Part shown: piece after piece, positions 1 through 11,824 of the stretch
Layout of the letters: the number at the start of each line of letters is the position of its first letter
How positions within the stretch are numbered: position 1 is the stretch's first letter
Source: Sanghuangporus weigelae
Lineage: Eukaryota; Basidiomycota; Agaricomycetes; Hymenochaetales; Hymenochaetaceae
DNA length: 64,000 nt
Assembly: GCA_033182465.1 (NCBI GenBank)
Contig: CP137321.1
Location: 2,356,001-2,420,000, forward strand
Direction of reading: 5' to 3'
The notes under the pieces: model-generated
Databases searched by the model: none
What the model was told of the DNA's origin: nothing
The model's input: only the letters and a program-made list of their open reading frames with translations
Translations under genes and position numbers: made by a program

Positions 1-1664
1 GACATAAAGAAACGAGTAGGTCGATTGATTCGTGTGCTTCCGCGATAGAGATTGGGACGGGCGAGGATTTGACGACTGCCTGCGCGACTTCCTCGCTAGG
101 TTGCGAGCGACGCTTTCGAGGCGTTGCAGTTAGAGACGCACTGTTCGTGGGAGCAGAGAAGAACCTAGATGACAAGTATAAATCAAGAATCCAATCGCTA
201 TACATACATTGGCCAGACGTACATCCAAATGCTTTCTGCTACACCACTGAGTCGACCAAGTAGACAACGTCGGCGCATCTCTTCTTGTCCGAGTTTCAGT
301 AACTGATCTCTTGTCATTTTACTTGATGATGATGCTATCCGAGCTCTAGAAGGCGTAGCAGGCACTTGAGATTCGGACTTCTTTCGGATGCGGTCATATA
401 GTGCAGCTCGACGCGATGTCGACGGAGTCTCTGGAGCAGTCGCAGCATTCTTTCCAGTCTGATGAACAGGCGTCACTGGTCTTGAATATTCTGACACGTC
501 TGATAACGCAGGTGTCCGAGGAGTGCTGGGAGTAACAGGTGCTTTCCCAGAAATCCGGGATATTGAAGGTGTCCGAGGGAATGGTATGTCTGAAGGTTTC
601 GCTAGTGTTTTCTGTCTCGGCAGAGATTTCGGAGTGATAGGGAAAGGAACGGCAAACTCTCGCGGTGTGCTCTTTCCTGCAATGATACGTGGCTTTGTCG
701 GAGAAGAACGTGAAGGTGAAGGAGGACACTCTAAGGGAGCGGCTGATCGCGAAGGCGTCGCTGTCTTAGGGGATTTGGGAGAAAGAGAAGCGAGGCGTTG
801 TGTTAATGCGGATTGCTTAGGTACTGACTGGATAAGCGGGGGGAGGTCTGCAAGAGGAATGTTTGGGACCTTTGCGGCCTTGGCATGTAACTATACCATT
901 AGGATTCAGCAATTTATCCGCCTGCAATAATGTATTGAACCAACCTCTACCCAGCGATGCACTTTCTTTGTGAGAGCTTTCATTCGCTGATCGCCAGCTG
1001 CAGTCCATCGAGCGACGGCTGCCATGCCCCCCGTCATCTGCTTGTCGATTTCCATCTCGACTTCAATACCGATTCCGTACGCCAGAACACGTTTGCCACC
1101 CGACTTTGGTAAATAAGTAGTCGGAGTGATAACCAGACCATTTCCGCCGCGTTTCCACTGCTTAGATTGCTCCGGCTTTTTCTCTGGTCTATCAAGGAAG
1201 GGGTTGTCGTCATCATCTTCGGAAGGCAGAGTCTTCCCATCCCATTCCCAAAGCCAGCAGAGTCGTTTAATGTCGTCTATGGTGCACGTTCGACTAAGGC
1301 CCAAGGCGGATGTAAGGGTGTGGTTGTTCAAAACATTAGGAACGACTCCTGTGTCGGAGGAAGGGCAGACTGCAGCCGTCGCGAGCGAATGAGAAAGGGC
1401 ATGATGTAGAGAGCTTTGCAAGGACTGAAAACGAGCCAGATGTTCTGGCAGTGGTCTCTTAAAGCTCGAGACAGGCTTTTTCGGCGTGGCAGGAGGAGTC
1501 GGTGCACTAGTTTGCTAGTCAGTCTCTTCATCCACAAGAAACGCGTTTAAGAGTATCACTTACCTGGCGCGCAGCTTCTTGGGAGTTAACACATCTTCAT
1601 CATCGCTATTGTATACGCGCTTCTTGCGTGGAGATACACGAAGCGTGGTGTAAAGATCCGACAT
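1..1664 (-). CDS. CDT1: DNA replication licensing factor CDT1, 3' part cut by window edge
   Basis: Cdt1 loads the MCM2-7 helicase onto origins together with ORC and Cdc6 in G1. The first exon (1664-1564) starts [16 protein letters not shown] and a short intron follows. The second exon carries the CDT1-like winged-helix region, with [18 protein letters not shown] early and [13 protein letters not shown] in the middle. A third exon encodes a Ser/Pro-rich linker and the start of the C-terminal winged helix ([13 protein letters not shown], then [13 protein letters not shown]). Splicing over the intron near 221-165 joins IWM to FFSAPT, followed by [11 protein letters not shown] and [10 protein letters not shown], which is the usual Cdt1 C-terminal MCM-binding module. 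The frame is still open at base 1, so the end is missing. Assignment rests on remembered family similarity and the consistent two-domain order. Confidence 0.85.
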
Positions 1665-3889
1665 AAGTAGCTCTCGCTGCTAGACCGCCGTATATGATAA
1701 CTAAAAAAGGATGGAAGAAAGAAAGAAAGTTTCGTTTGGAGGTTTCGCTGCAGCTCGCTGCTAGGATCGTTATAAAAGTGAGTGAAGGTGGCTACTCTTC
1801 CAAGTCGTAGGGGCCTGAACGAACGACACGAAGCGCCAAAGGACCGGCCCTAAGTCTCCTGATTATATAACGCATCCGTCCCCAAATCGGAGTCTGAGAC
1901 GCGGATTTTATGAAAACTAGAGCAGCCTTCACTTGCGACGCCAAAAATACAACCACATTCTACGTTATTGAGAATAGCCTTTCATTTTTTTCACACAAGT
2001 AAGGATAAATCTGGGTTTGATTGTTGTAGCAATAGAAATAGACCACGGAAGTAGTTCCAGCGCGCTTCGCAACGAGGCAACTCACTGAAATACAGTGCAA
2101 AAGTAGGTGAATATGGGTACAATTGCGTTGTGGGAATACTTCTCGTTGTGTCAATGTCAATATTTCAATATTTATTTCCCTAGTGGAACGAAAATAGTCG
2201 GTTTGGTTTGGAACGTTATCTCGGGTACAGCCGAGTCTGCGAAGAGTCGAAGACGAAAGACAGCGACTCAGGTGTGAGCTGGTTGATATGGAAATGTACT
2301 GTTCGTTTAGGAAAAGGAAGCGTTCAAGAGCATGCGATGAGTGTTGTGGAGGATGATATCAGATCAGAATCAGAATATGTCGCGGCAACTTCGGCGGTAA
2401 GTACTTAGCTTTCGTCGAGATCTGTCTCCTTTAACGTAGTGAAGTATCATAAGAATCTGATATTCACGACTAAGATGTCTTGCATGTTGTCTGCATATAC
2501 AACCTCCCATTCATTGGACACCTATTCAACATCTGATATAGAAATGGAACGAAAGATAAAAATAAATTTCGAGCATTTAGTCGCGACTTGAACTGAACGG
2601 TTGCAATTTATTAAGAATATTCGTTGGTTTCCCGGTACAATAGAAGGGAAATTTGAAGCTGAGAGCATGAATCTGACGAGTATCTGACAAGTGAGACGTC
2701 CATTACGCGTCTACAGGAGATCTAGAACATCCAGGTTTCGACCAAGAAAGATAAGTATCGCGCCCAGATTTCTTCTTTTGATGCATATTCATATTGTACT
2801 CGTCCGAGTCATCCCTATCATCTTCCCCCACAAGTCCCCATTTTTGTCAAGGAAAGAGATCAGAACCGGAGTGTTGTCCGTTGAATAGTCTCGGGGTATA
2901 ATTTCGCCACATACTCAACTTTGAAGCGGAATAGCGAAATCGGGAAAGCCTAAGGGGTGAAAAACCCTGATAGTGCGCAGCAGGTGGGATAAAGCCCGAA
3001 ATGAACTCGGCGTCTGAGATGCACAAACAGTTGAATTGATGCTGCCGAAAGACGGAGCAGAGGAAAGGACAGGAGCTGACAGGATATAGCGAAAAAGTCA
3101 TCCCACCTCGAGTCCGAGATGCTACGAAATTTAGTAAATTTACGTGGAAAATGGATGAAATTTGGGCTCATCCATCCGAGTCAGATTGATAGATAAAAGA
3201 GGTGAAGTATGACGTCACGTCACTTGGTCTCGGCATCACGAGCTCACGAGCCTCGGGAAGCACTAGTTTTGGTTGGGATACCCTGATGGAAAGGCGCACA
3301 CGCCGGAAGCGCAGGGCTTCGGACATGTAACACGAATTTGCTCATCCCAGTCCCCCCCCCTCGGACATCTCGGGAATTCTTGGATTTCTTTTCCTGCGAC
3401 CTGTGAACATATGATGGGATCTCTAGAAAGACGGGGTGAAACGATGTGTACAGGATTCGATATGACGCTATAGAGAAGATGACGTGAGAACGGTTGACAT
3501 GTTTGCTGATGTTTGGATATGTTTTGACGGAAGAGACGCCTCCTCGGATGATCGCGGTTCGCGGGGATGTCTTATCGTTTATTCTCCTGCCAGACTGGTC
3601 ATTTTACCGTGGCTGGGCTGTGAAGTGCTGTGAACGGCGTGGACCGAATGAGAAGGTGAATCTTATTCTCCATCGAGCCGGAAGCAGACGGAGATGACTA
3701 GACTGCATCTCGGCCGGGACTATGAATCACGGATTATGCGTGTGTTTAGTAAGAAACCATTATTCTTTGAGTTTCCTCCGAGATCTGTCAGCTACCTCTA
3801 TCCTCTTACTTAAGAACGTATAGATTACTTGGCTTTGCTCCTCTTCCTTTTTTCCTCCTCCCTCATCTTCCACTTTGACCACGCCTGCC
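1665..3889. other. intergenic region, 2.2 kb
   Basis: The first 200 bases are the probable CDT1 promoter, including the 14-base element at 1842-1855. The rest contains only short open frames (60-85 codons) with no recognisable motif, no consistent splice structure and no repeat I could see. The last 100 bases before 3890 are pyrimidine-rich, typical of a fungal 5' leader. Confidence 0.5.
1842..1855 (-). promoter_or_regulatory. 14-base promoter element shared with RPS25
   Basis: The sequence GACCGGCCCTAAGT lies 178 bases upstream of the CDT1 start codon. The identical 14 bases occur at 7874-7887 upstream of RPS25 in the same orientation relative to the gene. Read on the coding strand it contains TTAGGG next to GGCC. 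TTAGGG is the core bound by Tbf1-type Myb proteins, which regulate ribosomal protein genes in several fungi; that link is inference. Confidence 0.45.
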
Positions 3890-6110
3890 ATGCGTGCTCA
3901 CTGCTCGTCCTTCCTCCTCTCAGCCGCCGCGCTCTTGGCATCTGCCACTTTAGCTGGTGTCAATGCTTTGCCAGAGCCAAACGCACTCGTTGATCGCTCA
4001 TTAGGAGGTTCAGATTCGGTGCTACTTCATGCTAGACACGATGAGCACGCGCACGCCATGCATGAGCCGCTCCTCGACCTCAACGAGACGCTCATTCTCC
4101 AGTGGCACAAGCCAACGCCGCCGTCATACGGTACTCATGACTTGGAGGATCCAGACGTGACTCATAAGTACCCGCATCTCATGGCGTTGCATGCGGTGTT
4201 CATGTCTCTCGCTTTCTTCGGGGCTCTTCCAACAGGCGCGTGTCTCATCTCTGCACACTGGTGAACATAATCAGATTTGACTAACTCCGCGCGGCTAGGT
4301 ATTGTTTTGCGCTCGGTGAATCACGGACTACACGGAGTGACTGTCGCTGCTTTCTATGGGCTGGTCGTGCTGGGATTGTCGTGCAGTGGATTATACCGAA
4401 AGCTGACTCCAAATATGTGCGTGTCTATTTCCTGTTTTCATCTCTTTTAGCGTTTAGCCGTTCTGTGTTCGCACGACATCTGTCGATCGTCCAGGCACTT
4501 TTCTACGTCATGCGTCATTTTCTTCCTCGAGCACCATTCTTGCACTTCCGGTTTCCGACATCTTCTTATATATATACTGATATTTCGCTTTGATCCCGCG
4601 ATAGGTATGAAAATGCCAAGCATGCCCGTCATGGCTACTTCGTGTTATTCTTCGCCATCGTATTGACGATCATTGACGTATTCGCTGGGATTACCCGCGC
4701 TTTCCGTTATGGACTTGCAGTGCGCCGAGGAGATATCCCTTTCTCGGTTAAGGGCTTTTGGAAGTCTGTGGTTCTCAAGAGAGAGGACGATGTTCTGGAC
4801 AACGGGTCAAAGAGATACGGCCACGAGTATACCGGACTCGTAGCGGAACCCGAAGAATTGGAAATGGACGCACATGAACTCAAAGCCGCGGGCAACGTGG
4901 AACACGTCGATTTGGAACATGACCCAGGACTTAGCAGTCCTACGAGTGAGGAAAGCACGTCACGTTGGGTGAACGAAGCGCACAGCCAGCACACCAACTT
5001 CCATACCCATCCGACTCGCAGTGATTCACGCCACTCGGAGGAGACCCTTCATGAGCTACCTCGACATGTTCCGAAGGTTAAGCCTCCAATGGTACAGCGT
5101 ATTGGCAGCGCCGCCTTTGCGGCAGCGGAACGAGTCCTAGTGATCATGGGGTATGCGCAGGTTATCATGGGAGTGGTGACCTACACTGGCATCTGCAGAG
5201 ATAGTTACATCAATGGCTGCTTGGCACATCTTATCAGTATGTGGCGATTCTCAACTCAATCCGAACACGTGCAAATTGCTAATTGTGAATTGTAGAGGGC
5301 GGCATTTTCTGGTGCTATGGACTGTTCACCTTTGCGCGCTTCCTCGGATCTTTCTCCGAGTTAGGGTGGGCCTGGAATCGCTCTCCCCGTATGGATCACG
5401 TCCCGACGGCTGAGTTTGTCGAGTCGTTCCTGATTTTTACATATGGTATTACGAATACTTGGATGGAGCGCTTTGGTGCACAGCATGGAGATCCGTTCAC
5501 GACTAAACAGATTCAGCACATTAGCATCGCGGTTATGTTCTGGTTTGCCGGCCTAGTCGGAATGGGAATCGAGTCGAAGACTATTAGGGACTGGTTGGCC
5601 ACGCCTTCGGCAACCCTTGCCACGGAGAATGACAAAGATCTGACTTTGCCGGCCTCGTATCGTGCATCGTTCAACCCGTTCCCGGCTCTTGTGATTGGTG
5701 TGACTGGGCTCGCGATGGCAGCGCATGCCCAGGTCTATCTTTTCCAGGTGGAGATACACATCCTTTGGGGTCAGCTTCTTGCAGGAGCTGCACTTCTACG
5801 CTGCCTTACGTACTTCTTCCTGTGGCTTTCGCCGCCATCTTCCGTGCTGCCTTCTCGCCCACCAACGGAAGCTCTCGCATCATTCTTCCTTGCGTGCGGC
5901 GGGCTGATGTTCCAGCTCAGCACGGAAGAGATCAACTTGGCTGCGATGCGCCGCGGACACGACGACAAGATGATGTTCTTGAATTTTGCAGTCGCGGTGA
6001 CGTGTTTCACGTTCTGCTGGGTTCTTGCGGTCGTAACTTTCAAGGCGTGGTTGAAAGTACGCGAGGGGAAGAAGAGCGAGTTGAGAAGTGTTGTTGCTGT
6101 GACTGCTTGA
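3890..6110 (+). CDS. YTP1-like multispanning membrane protein (DUF2427 family)
   Basis: Four exons encode a signal peptide (MRAHCSSFLLSAAALLASATL), a lumenal stretch rich in histidine (HARHDEHAHAMHE), then about ten hydrophobic segments. The N-terminal membrane part matches the DUF2427 pattern (HLMALHAVFMSLAFFGALP, then VLRSVNHGLHG) and the C-terminal part the YTP1 domain (GGIFWCYGLFTFARF, WMERFGAQHGDPF). A hydrophilic loop sits between them near codons 170-270. Yeast Ytp1 has no settled biochemical role, so only membrane location is claimed. The start at 3890 is the first ATG in frame. Intron 1 (4236-4298) appears to be GC-AG, because only that junction keeps the conserved P-T-G-I-V-L-R join. 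A GT donor six bases downstream would add two residues. Confidence 0.8.
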
Positions 6111-7216
6111 ATGAACGGAACGCAAACGGATTGATTTTCTTCCTCGATGTTTCGGTCTCGAAAGGATAACAAATAGAGAAGGGATTTCCCACTAATGAAT
6201 AGGAATTACGATTTACGACCACACAGCTACGTGCGCCGGCTCCTTGACGCTCGTCCTGATCGGAATTGCTATGCCTCACGCACGTTTCTCTCTCTCTCTG
6301 TTCGACAAACTCATTTGTGTTCGTTTCTCTGGCATAAGTTATTATGCATTAACCGTCTCGGTTTCTTTCTTCGCGGAGGTCTCTGGTTTCGTCAATTTTG
6401 TTCCATGTTTGTTATCCATCATCGTGTACTTGTTATCCCTCCTAACCCGTCTTGTTTTTGTCTTATTCCGTCTTCATCGTGGTCGTTCTGAGACCGGTGG
6501 TATGCGGGTTTGCATTTACGTATTTTTTTTCTTTTTTCTTTTTCGCACTTTCACATTACTATCTCGGTGTTTGCGTTACCTCGAATAAAGTAATCATGTT
6601 GTCCTTCCTCGCTGAATTCGTCATTCACCATTTACCATCTTTCCGCTACCTAGCAAATGTTTCTTTGTATTTGTATTTGAGTTTTGTTCGAATGAATGTG
6701 TAGGATTTCGTGGATGAAAGTTTGAAATTTAGAGTATGACTTTACATATGAGTTATGACGAGTGAACAACAATGCATTACTAATGCAGTAAGGAAGGAAT
6801 TTGATTGAACCGGAACCGGGGAGTCCTGAATTGTCTATCTGCACTGAATCTGCCTCACGTTGAGTTTGCCATAGGTAATGTCCAGAGAAATCCTGACTGA
6901 ATGAGGTTGCTAATGCTAGACTTTCTTGCTCTTTGAATGCTTGCTGATCGAAGCGCGGTCTTTATCCACGAAAGTGAAAAAAAGGCAGGTTTCTCAAGCT
7001 TCTTGCGAAGTCATCGAATTCAATATCGTATTTCTTCTCTCTTCTTGAAGCTGAGATCTAGTGTGTTATGCCTTATCCCAGACGGCTTGACGCACACTAC
7101 TTTTGAGTTATGCATAAGATAAAATTTTCAGCGTATGGTTATACATGAATGCGTTGCATGTAGCATAAGCAGGCGGGGTGATAAGAGCGATGATGAGGTA
7201 CAAGGAGAGTATGCGT
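6111..7216. other. intergenic region between convergent genes
   Basis: This is the shared 3' flank of the YTP1-like gene and RPS25. The first 600 bases are T/C-rich and give open frames of up to 114 codons (for instance 6244-6588) that are low-complexity Phe/Leu/Tyr and look like untranslated pyrimidine tracts. An AATAAA-like signal (gaataaag) occurs near 6583. No gene or repeat was recognised. Confidence 0.5.
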
Positions 7217-7771
7217 CTACTCGGCGGCAACAGCTCCTCCACCAGTTACTCGAGCTATCGATACAAAGACAAATAAATCAGCAACACAATCCTGACAAAA
7301 AAAGAATATGAATAACGCACTGTAAATAAGCTGCTTGCTATGATGCACGATCTTCTTGATCTGGCCCTCCTTCGCAAGGTGGCGGATAGCGACGCGCGCG
7401 AGGGAGCCATTGATCTTGAGCCGCTCGATGAGGATGGACTGCGAGATGAAGCGGAAGGTGGGGACCTCTTTGAGGACGCGGTCGTACGTGGTCTTGTCGA
7501 GGACGACGCTGTGCTGGGCTTTGTCCTTGACTTTGCCCTTGGACCATTTCTTTTTGGCTTTGGCTTTCCCTCCGCCGGAGGGTGCAGCGGCTTTTGCTTT
7601 GGCCTGAGAGAGGAAAGGGGTGTTAGTGAATGGATTGTATGAAGTACATCCGACGGAGGCGCTAGTCATCCATCGCAACGACGACTGGGAACGCCGAAAG
7701 ACGAGACTCTGGACCACCCGAAGTACGGACGCAGCACTCCGGAGGATGTATGGAGGAGATTTACTCACCAT
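7217..7771 (-). CDS. RPS25: 40S ribosomal protein S25 (eS25)
   Basis: eS25 is a small-subunit ribosomal protein near the head of the 40S particle. The predicted protein is about 108 residues, the usual family length: a basic Lys/Ala N-terminus ([20 protein letters not shown]), the core [20 protein letters not shown], then [18 protein letters not shown] and [19 protein letters not shown], ending [14 protein letters not shown]. Exon 1 contains only the ATG (7771-7769). The intron begins GTGAGT directly after it and ends CAG at 7604. A second intron splits the ACT codon in IYT. The gene is transcribed divergently from the KRE6-like gene, and the 14-base element at 7874 lies 103 bases upstream. 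Confidence 0.95.
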   Translation of the reverse strand: MVSKSPPYILRSAASVLRVVQSLVFRRSQSSLRWMTSASVGCTSYNPFTNTPFLSQAKAKAAAPSGGGKAKAKKKWSKGKVKDKAQHSVVLDKTTYDRVLKEVPTFRFISQSILIERLKINGSLARVAIRHLAKEGQIKKIVHHSKQLIYSALFIFFFCQDCVADLFVFVSIARVTGGGAVAAE

Positions 7772-8649
7772 GTTCGTCGACGATGGCCTCTTGGTTCACT
7801 GAGCTTGAGCTTTGACAGCCTGGAGCACAGCAAGCACTGCGAATGGAACGTGGGAATTTGAGCTGAGTAATGCGACCGGCCCTAAGTATTTCTCTCTTTT
7901 TATTTCGTTTCGTTTCAAATCAAATACCGTAAATTTTCATGAAAACCATACTACTCAACCATCCTTTCAAACATATCAATCGTTTATACGTACGATTCAG
8001 CCGGTTTCTTTCCTTTGCCGAAGACATACCCCGGCGCGTTTCCATTCGTTGCTGATTAGTTTTGCTACGACGAAATATCAATCACGGGAGAAACAAAGTT
8101 TATCGCCAGCTCATCACTATCGGTCAGGACTCACATGCGACGACCGGACGGCAGTACAGTGTACGCTGGCGTACATACGCTTCTAGTTTCCCCTCCTAAA
8201 CTTCAAAGCTCTGACGATCTGGCATCCTTGATTATCTTCTTGCCAAGTTGGAATGTGTTCAAAATATGCTAAGTACGTGTTTGAATCCGGACGGACCAGA
8301 CTTGATAAGGAAGCTATATCAGCACGGAACAGCCAAATGCGGTAAAAGAAGGGCGAGCGCTGGTAGCGTGTGTCAGCGTGCGGTGATTGTGATTGATCTC
8401 ACGGGCGGGATGCCAGCCCGCCTGGCAATAATAAAAATATCCTAACCCTGATCCGGTACCGGCTGGTCAGTTCGTTTCTTTATAGCCGCTTCAAACTATC
8501 TCTCCCAGCCCCTCTTGCTACCGTCTCCTGTCTTGATCTTAAACTCTCTCTTCTCCTGGCTGGGTCTCTTGCTCGCTCTCTTGGCTCCGCTCCTTTGATT
8601 TTGCCTCCGTTCTAGTCTAGCTGGGAGAGAAATAGTGAAAGTTGCCACT
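7772..8649. promoter_or_regulatory. divergent promoter region between RPS25 and the KRE6-like gene
   Basis: This is 878 bases between two start codons transcribed away from each other. It contains the 14-base element at 7874-7887. The last 150 bases before 8650 are C/T-rich. I saw no credible gene; the open frame 7812-8186 lacks any recognisable features. Confidence 0.5.
7874..7887 (-). promoter_or_regulatory. 14-base promoter element shared with CDT1
   Basis: GACCGGCCCTAAGT is identical to 1842-1855 and lies 103 bases upstream of the RPS25 start codon, in the same relative orientation. It resembles a TTAGGG-type Myb/Tbf1 site joined to GGCC. Confidence 0.45.
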
Positions 8650-10853
8650 ATGCCTTTAGCGCCTTCCTTGGAAAATCGCAATTTTCCAAGTGAATCGTTG
8701 GATGCGAGTCAATCGCAAGGACGACCGCTTTTGTCAGCCTCACCGGCGTCTAATTCACCGCTCCATTCGCCTGCTCCTTCTCCAAGATTCAGCTCGCTCA
8801 GTGCACATGCTGTGCCTGCTGGTGATTTCAACGATGCATATGGTCCTTATGCGGTACGCCACTCTCAGATTGTATCGTTCTTATATAACTAACTTGCTAC
8901 CAACTCCTCTTAGTACGAACGTCGCCGACACTCTGACATGACAATGCTCTCCGACGAAAAGGGCGGAATTTTATCTTCCTCGTCCTCGCTTAAACCCCAC
9001 CTTGTTGCTGATGCTACATTGAGCGGCGGGATGCCCGCCTTTATGTGGCATACCTCAGAACCTGAAGAAGATGACGCGCTACATGCACCGGAGCCCTACG
9101 GACGTAAAGGCAGTCGAGGATCGAAAAAGTGGAGCCCATTCGCTGTCTTTTCTCTTCGTGGATGGGTTAACATAGGCACTCTTGCGATTTTGGTACTCGC
9201 AATTCTGGCGCTGTTTATCGGATACCCGATCTTCGATCATTTCCATGACAGGAAGCCCAAAGTTCCTGGTTTCAATCTCGGTGGTATCAATGCTACAGGC
9301 CAGATACCTAGTCTTAACTTCAAGACACTTGTGGATCCCTCGACGCCACAGGATGCATTGTCACGAACGGGTACGGACGGAAGGACGTATAATCTCGTTT
9401 TCAGCGATGAGTTTGAGACGGACGGTCGTTCGTTCTATCCTGGAGATGATCCCTACTGGGAGGCGCAGGATATCCACTATTGGTTCGTTTCGCTTGTTTA
9501 TCAGCTTTCGTGTCTCTTCTCATCTCGACCGTAAATTTGTGTAGGGCGACTGGAGACCTTGAGTGGTACGATCCTCAAGCTATCACGACGCAGGATGGTA
9601 AACTTGTTATCACGATGTCGCATGTGACTAATCCTGCCAACAATCATGACCTAAACTATAGAAGTGGTATGTTTTATCCACAAGAGATTCGCGTACGCTT
9701 GACGTTCTCACTTTTGGGATAGGAATGCTCACGACGTGGAATAAATTCTGCTTCACTACGGGTTACATCGAAGTTTCGGTCTCTCTCCCAGGATCCTCGA
9801 ATATTCCCGGATTCTGGCCGGGTGTGTGGACGATGGGTAACCTGGGTCGTGCGGGCTATGGTGCGACGACGGAGGGCATGTGGCCTTACAGTTACGACGC
9901 ATGTGATGTGGGCACCTTCCCTCGGCAAATGGACAAGAATGGCAATCCAGTATCGAGCGCCACGGATGGATGGAACGGAGATTTTCTCTCTGATTTGCCA
10001 GGGCAGCGGCTATCAGCATGCACTTGCCCCGGTTCCGACCATCCAGGTCCCAGAGTTACTAATGGGCGAAGCGCGCCCGAAATTGATGTTATCGAGGGGC
10101 AGGTTAATCTCGGAACATTGACAGGCGAGGTCAGTCAATCATTCCAGATGGCGCCATTCAATGCGAACGTGCGATTCAACAATGGTTCGGATGTGACGAC
10201 GGTCTCCGACGATGCCATCACTAGGTTTAACTCCTTCACAGGCACGACGCTGCAGCAATCAGTGAGTGCTGTGACGACAGTGAGCGATACGGTGTATAAT
10301 GACAGGGATTACGCGACGTATGCATTCGAATATTGGAGCGATAGGAATCATCGCGATGCCGGGTATATTCAGTGGTACAGCCAGGGGAGGGAGTCGTGGA
10401 GGATTACATCCGCCTCTGTTGGACCTGATTCCGTTAGTCAAGTTAGCCAGCGCTTGATCCCCGAGGAGCCGATGGTAAGAGGAAATCTTTTTCGTTATCC
10501 CGGTTTCATGCTTATATTGATTTTCCTGGTAGTACATCATTCTGAACTTCGGTATGTCCACAGGATTCACGACTGTGGATCTGGATCATCTTGTGTTCCC
10601 TGCAAAAATGTATATCGACTATGTCCGTGTCTATCAGAGAGAAGATGTCAAGGAGGGTGTTACCTGCAATCCCTCGCATCACCCGACCAGTGATTATATC
10701 GATGCGTATGTCCCTTTCTCCGATATGGTGCTTGGTTCATTGATTAATATGATGGTTTGTAGACATCCTGAGGCGTATACGAATTGGAACTGGACGACGT
10801 GGAATGCTGCGGGATACACGTTACCTCGTAACTCGAGATACGATGGTTGCTAG
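8650..10853 (+). CDS. KRE6/SKN1-family beta-1,6-glucan synthesis protein (GH16)
   Basis: This family consists of type II membrane proteins needed for beta-1,6-glucan assembly in the cell wall, acting in the secretory pathway. A Ser/Pro-rich cytosolic N-terminus of about 150 residues precedes one transmembrane segment ([20 protein letters not shown]). The lumenal SKN1/GH16 domain follows: [20 protein letters not shown], then [17 protein letters not shown], then [20 protein letters not shown]. The GH16 catalytic motif is present as EIDVIEG. The C-terminus holds YIDYVRVYQ and ends [16 protein letters not shown]. At least six exons are needed; introns lie near 8856, 9485, 9667, 10475 and 10707. 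Start is the ATG at 8650, preceded in frame only by a non-ATG codon. Which of the two yeast paralogues it matches cannot be decided. Confidence 0.9.
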
Positions 10854-11824
10854 ATGCTCATTGCTTTTGCCACATGCGTCGAATAGCCTGTTTCACGTCT
10901 CCGCATACCCGCGCTCCTTCCTCCTTGTCATCCCATCAACTGAGATCCTCCGACTTCCCTCCCTCCCTCAGGCGAGACGCTCTCTATACACCCGGTTACA
11001 CTATCATTTCGGACATGCACGTATTCCCCATTTCCGTCAGGACATTCTGTTCATCTTTTCCAGGTAACTTATTTGTCATTATCATCGACAATTTCCATTC
11101 CCTTGTTAAATTAATGGCATACCACCGTCTCTTTCTCTGTGTATGAATTGTTATATCCTGATGTTGCATGATCCGTTTCCCTCGTCCTCCTTCCCATCTT
11201 CTCGCCTACCTTCCGACATCTTTCATCCGCTACGCGCGTTGTCATTCTTTCCTTACTTTTCCTTTTCTAGCTTCGCTTGAACTCTTTTTCTTTTCCCTTT
11301 GTCCTTTGAAATCTCTCCCGTTGTATTTATCAAGATACCAGCACACCATTATGATGCATTGTAGAAGGATAATAAGCAAAGTCGTTTTTGATTCGAATGA
11401 TGTTGATTCATCTGGACGATGTACAATGTATGATGTACTGCATTTCGTGCGGTTCGCATAGCTAGAAATATATGTACATGGATAGACTTGCTTCTGGATG
11501 GCCTGTGATATTTCATGGCAAGTAAGATATCGATTACCTAGAGAGTAAGTTCTTTTCTTTGTCTCTTTGATTGGGTATAATATGATAGCAACGTGGGAAA
11601 TACTCGTGAGCGCGGTCTTTGTTTGTCTTGACCAAACAACGCGCTACTGACTGAACACGTCACAGGGCATCACGGTACCTGACTTGACCTCACAATCCAG
11701 CAAAGTACATACATCAGTACTTATACAATTGCTCTCTTGCTTCATCATCTCACTTTCACTGCTGGTTCTACTGGGCGCTGCTGCTACCTAGGCGTATCTC
11801 AAAAAAGACAAATAAAGGAGAGGG
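10854..11824. other. intergenic region downstream of the KRE6-like gene
   Basis: The first 450 bases are pyrimidine-rich and contain two overlapping low-complexity frames (10847-11146 and 11168-11461) that I take for 3' flank. The last 200 bases are the SEC22 promoter. No gene, repeat or RNA was seen. Confidence 0.5.

Noticed and set aside
6244-6588. 114-codon plus-strand frame
   Set aside because: Composition is pyrimidine-tract Phe/Leu/Ser without domain or splice support; better read as 3' flank.
7340-7642. 100-codon plus-strand frame over RPS25
   Set aside because: It is the antisense shadow of the conserved RPS25 exon, with no features of its own.
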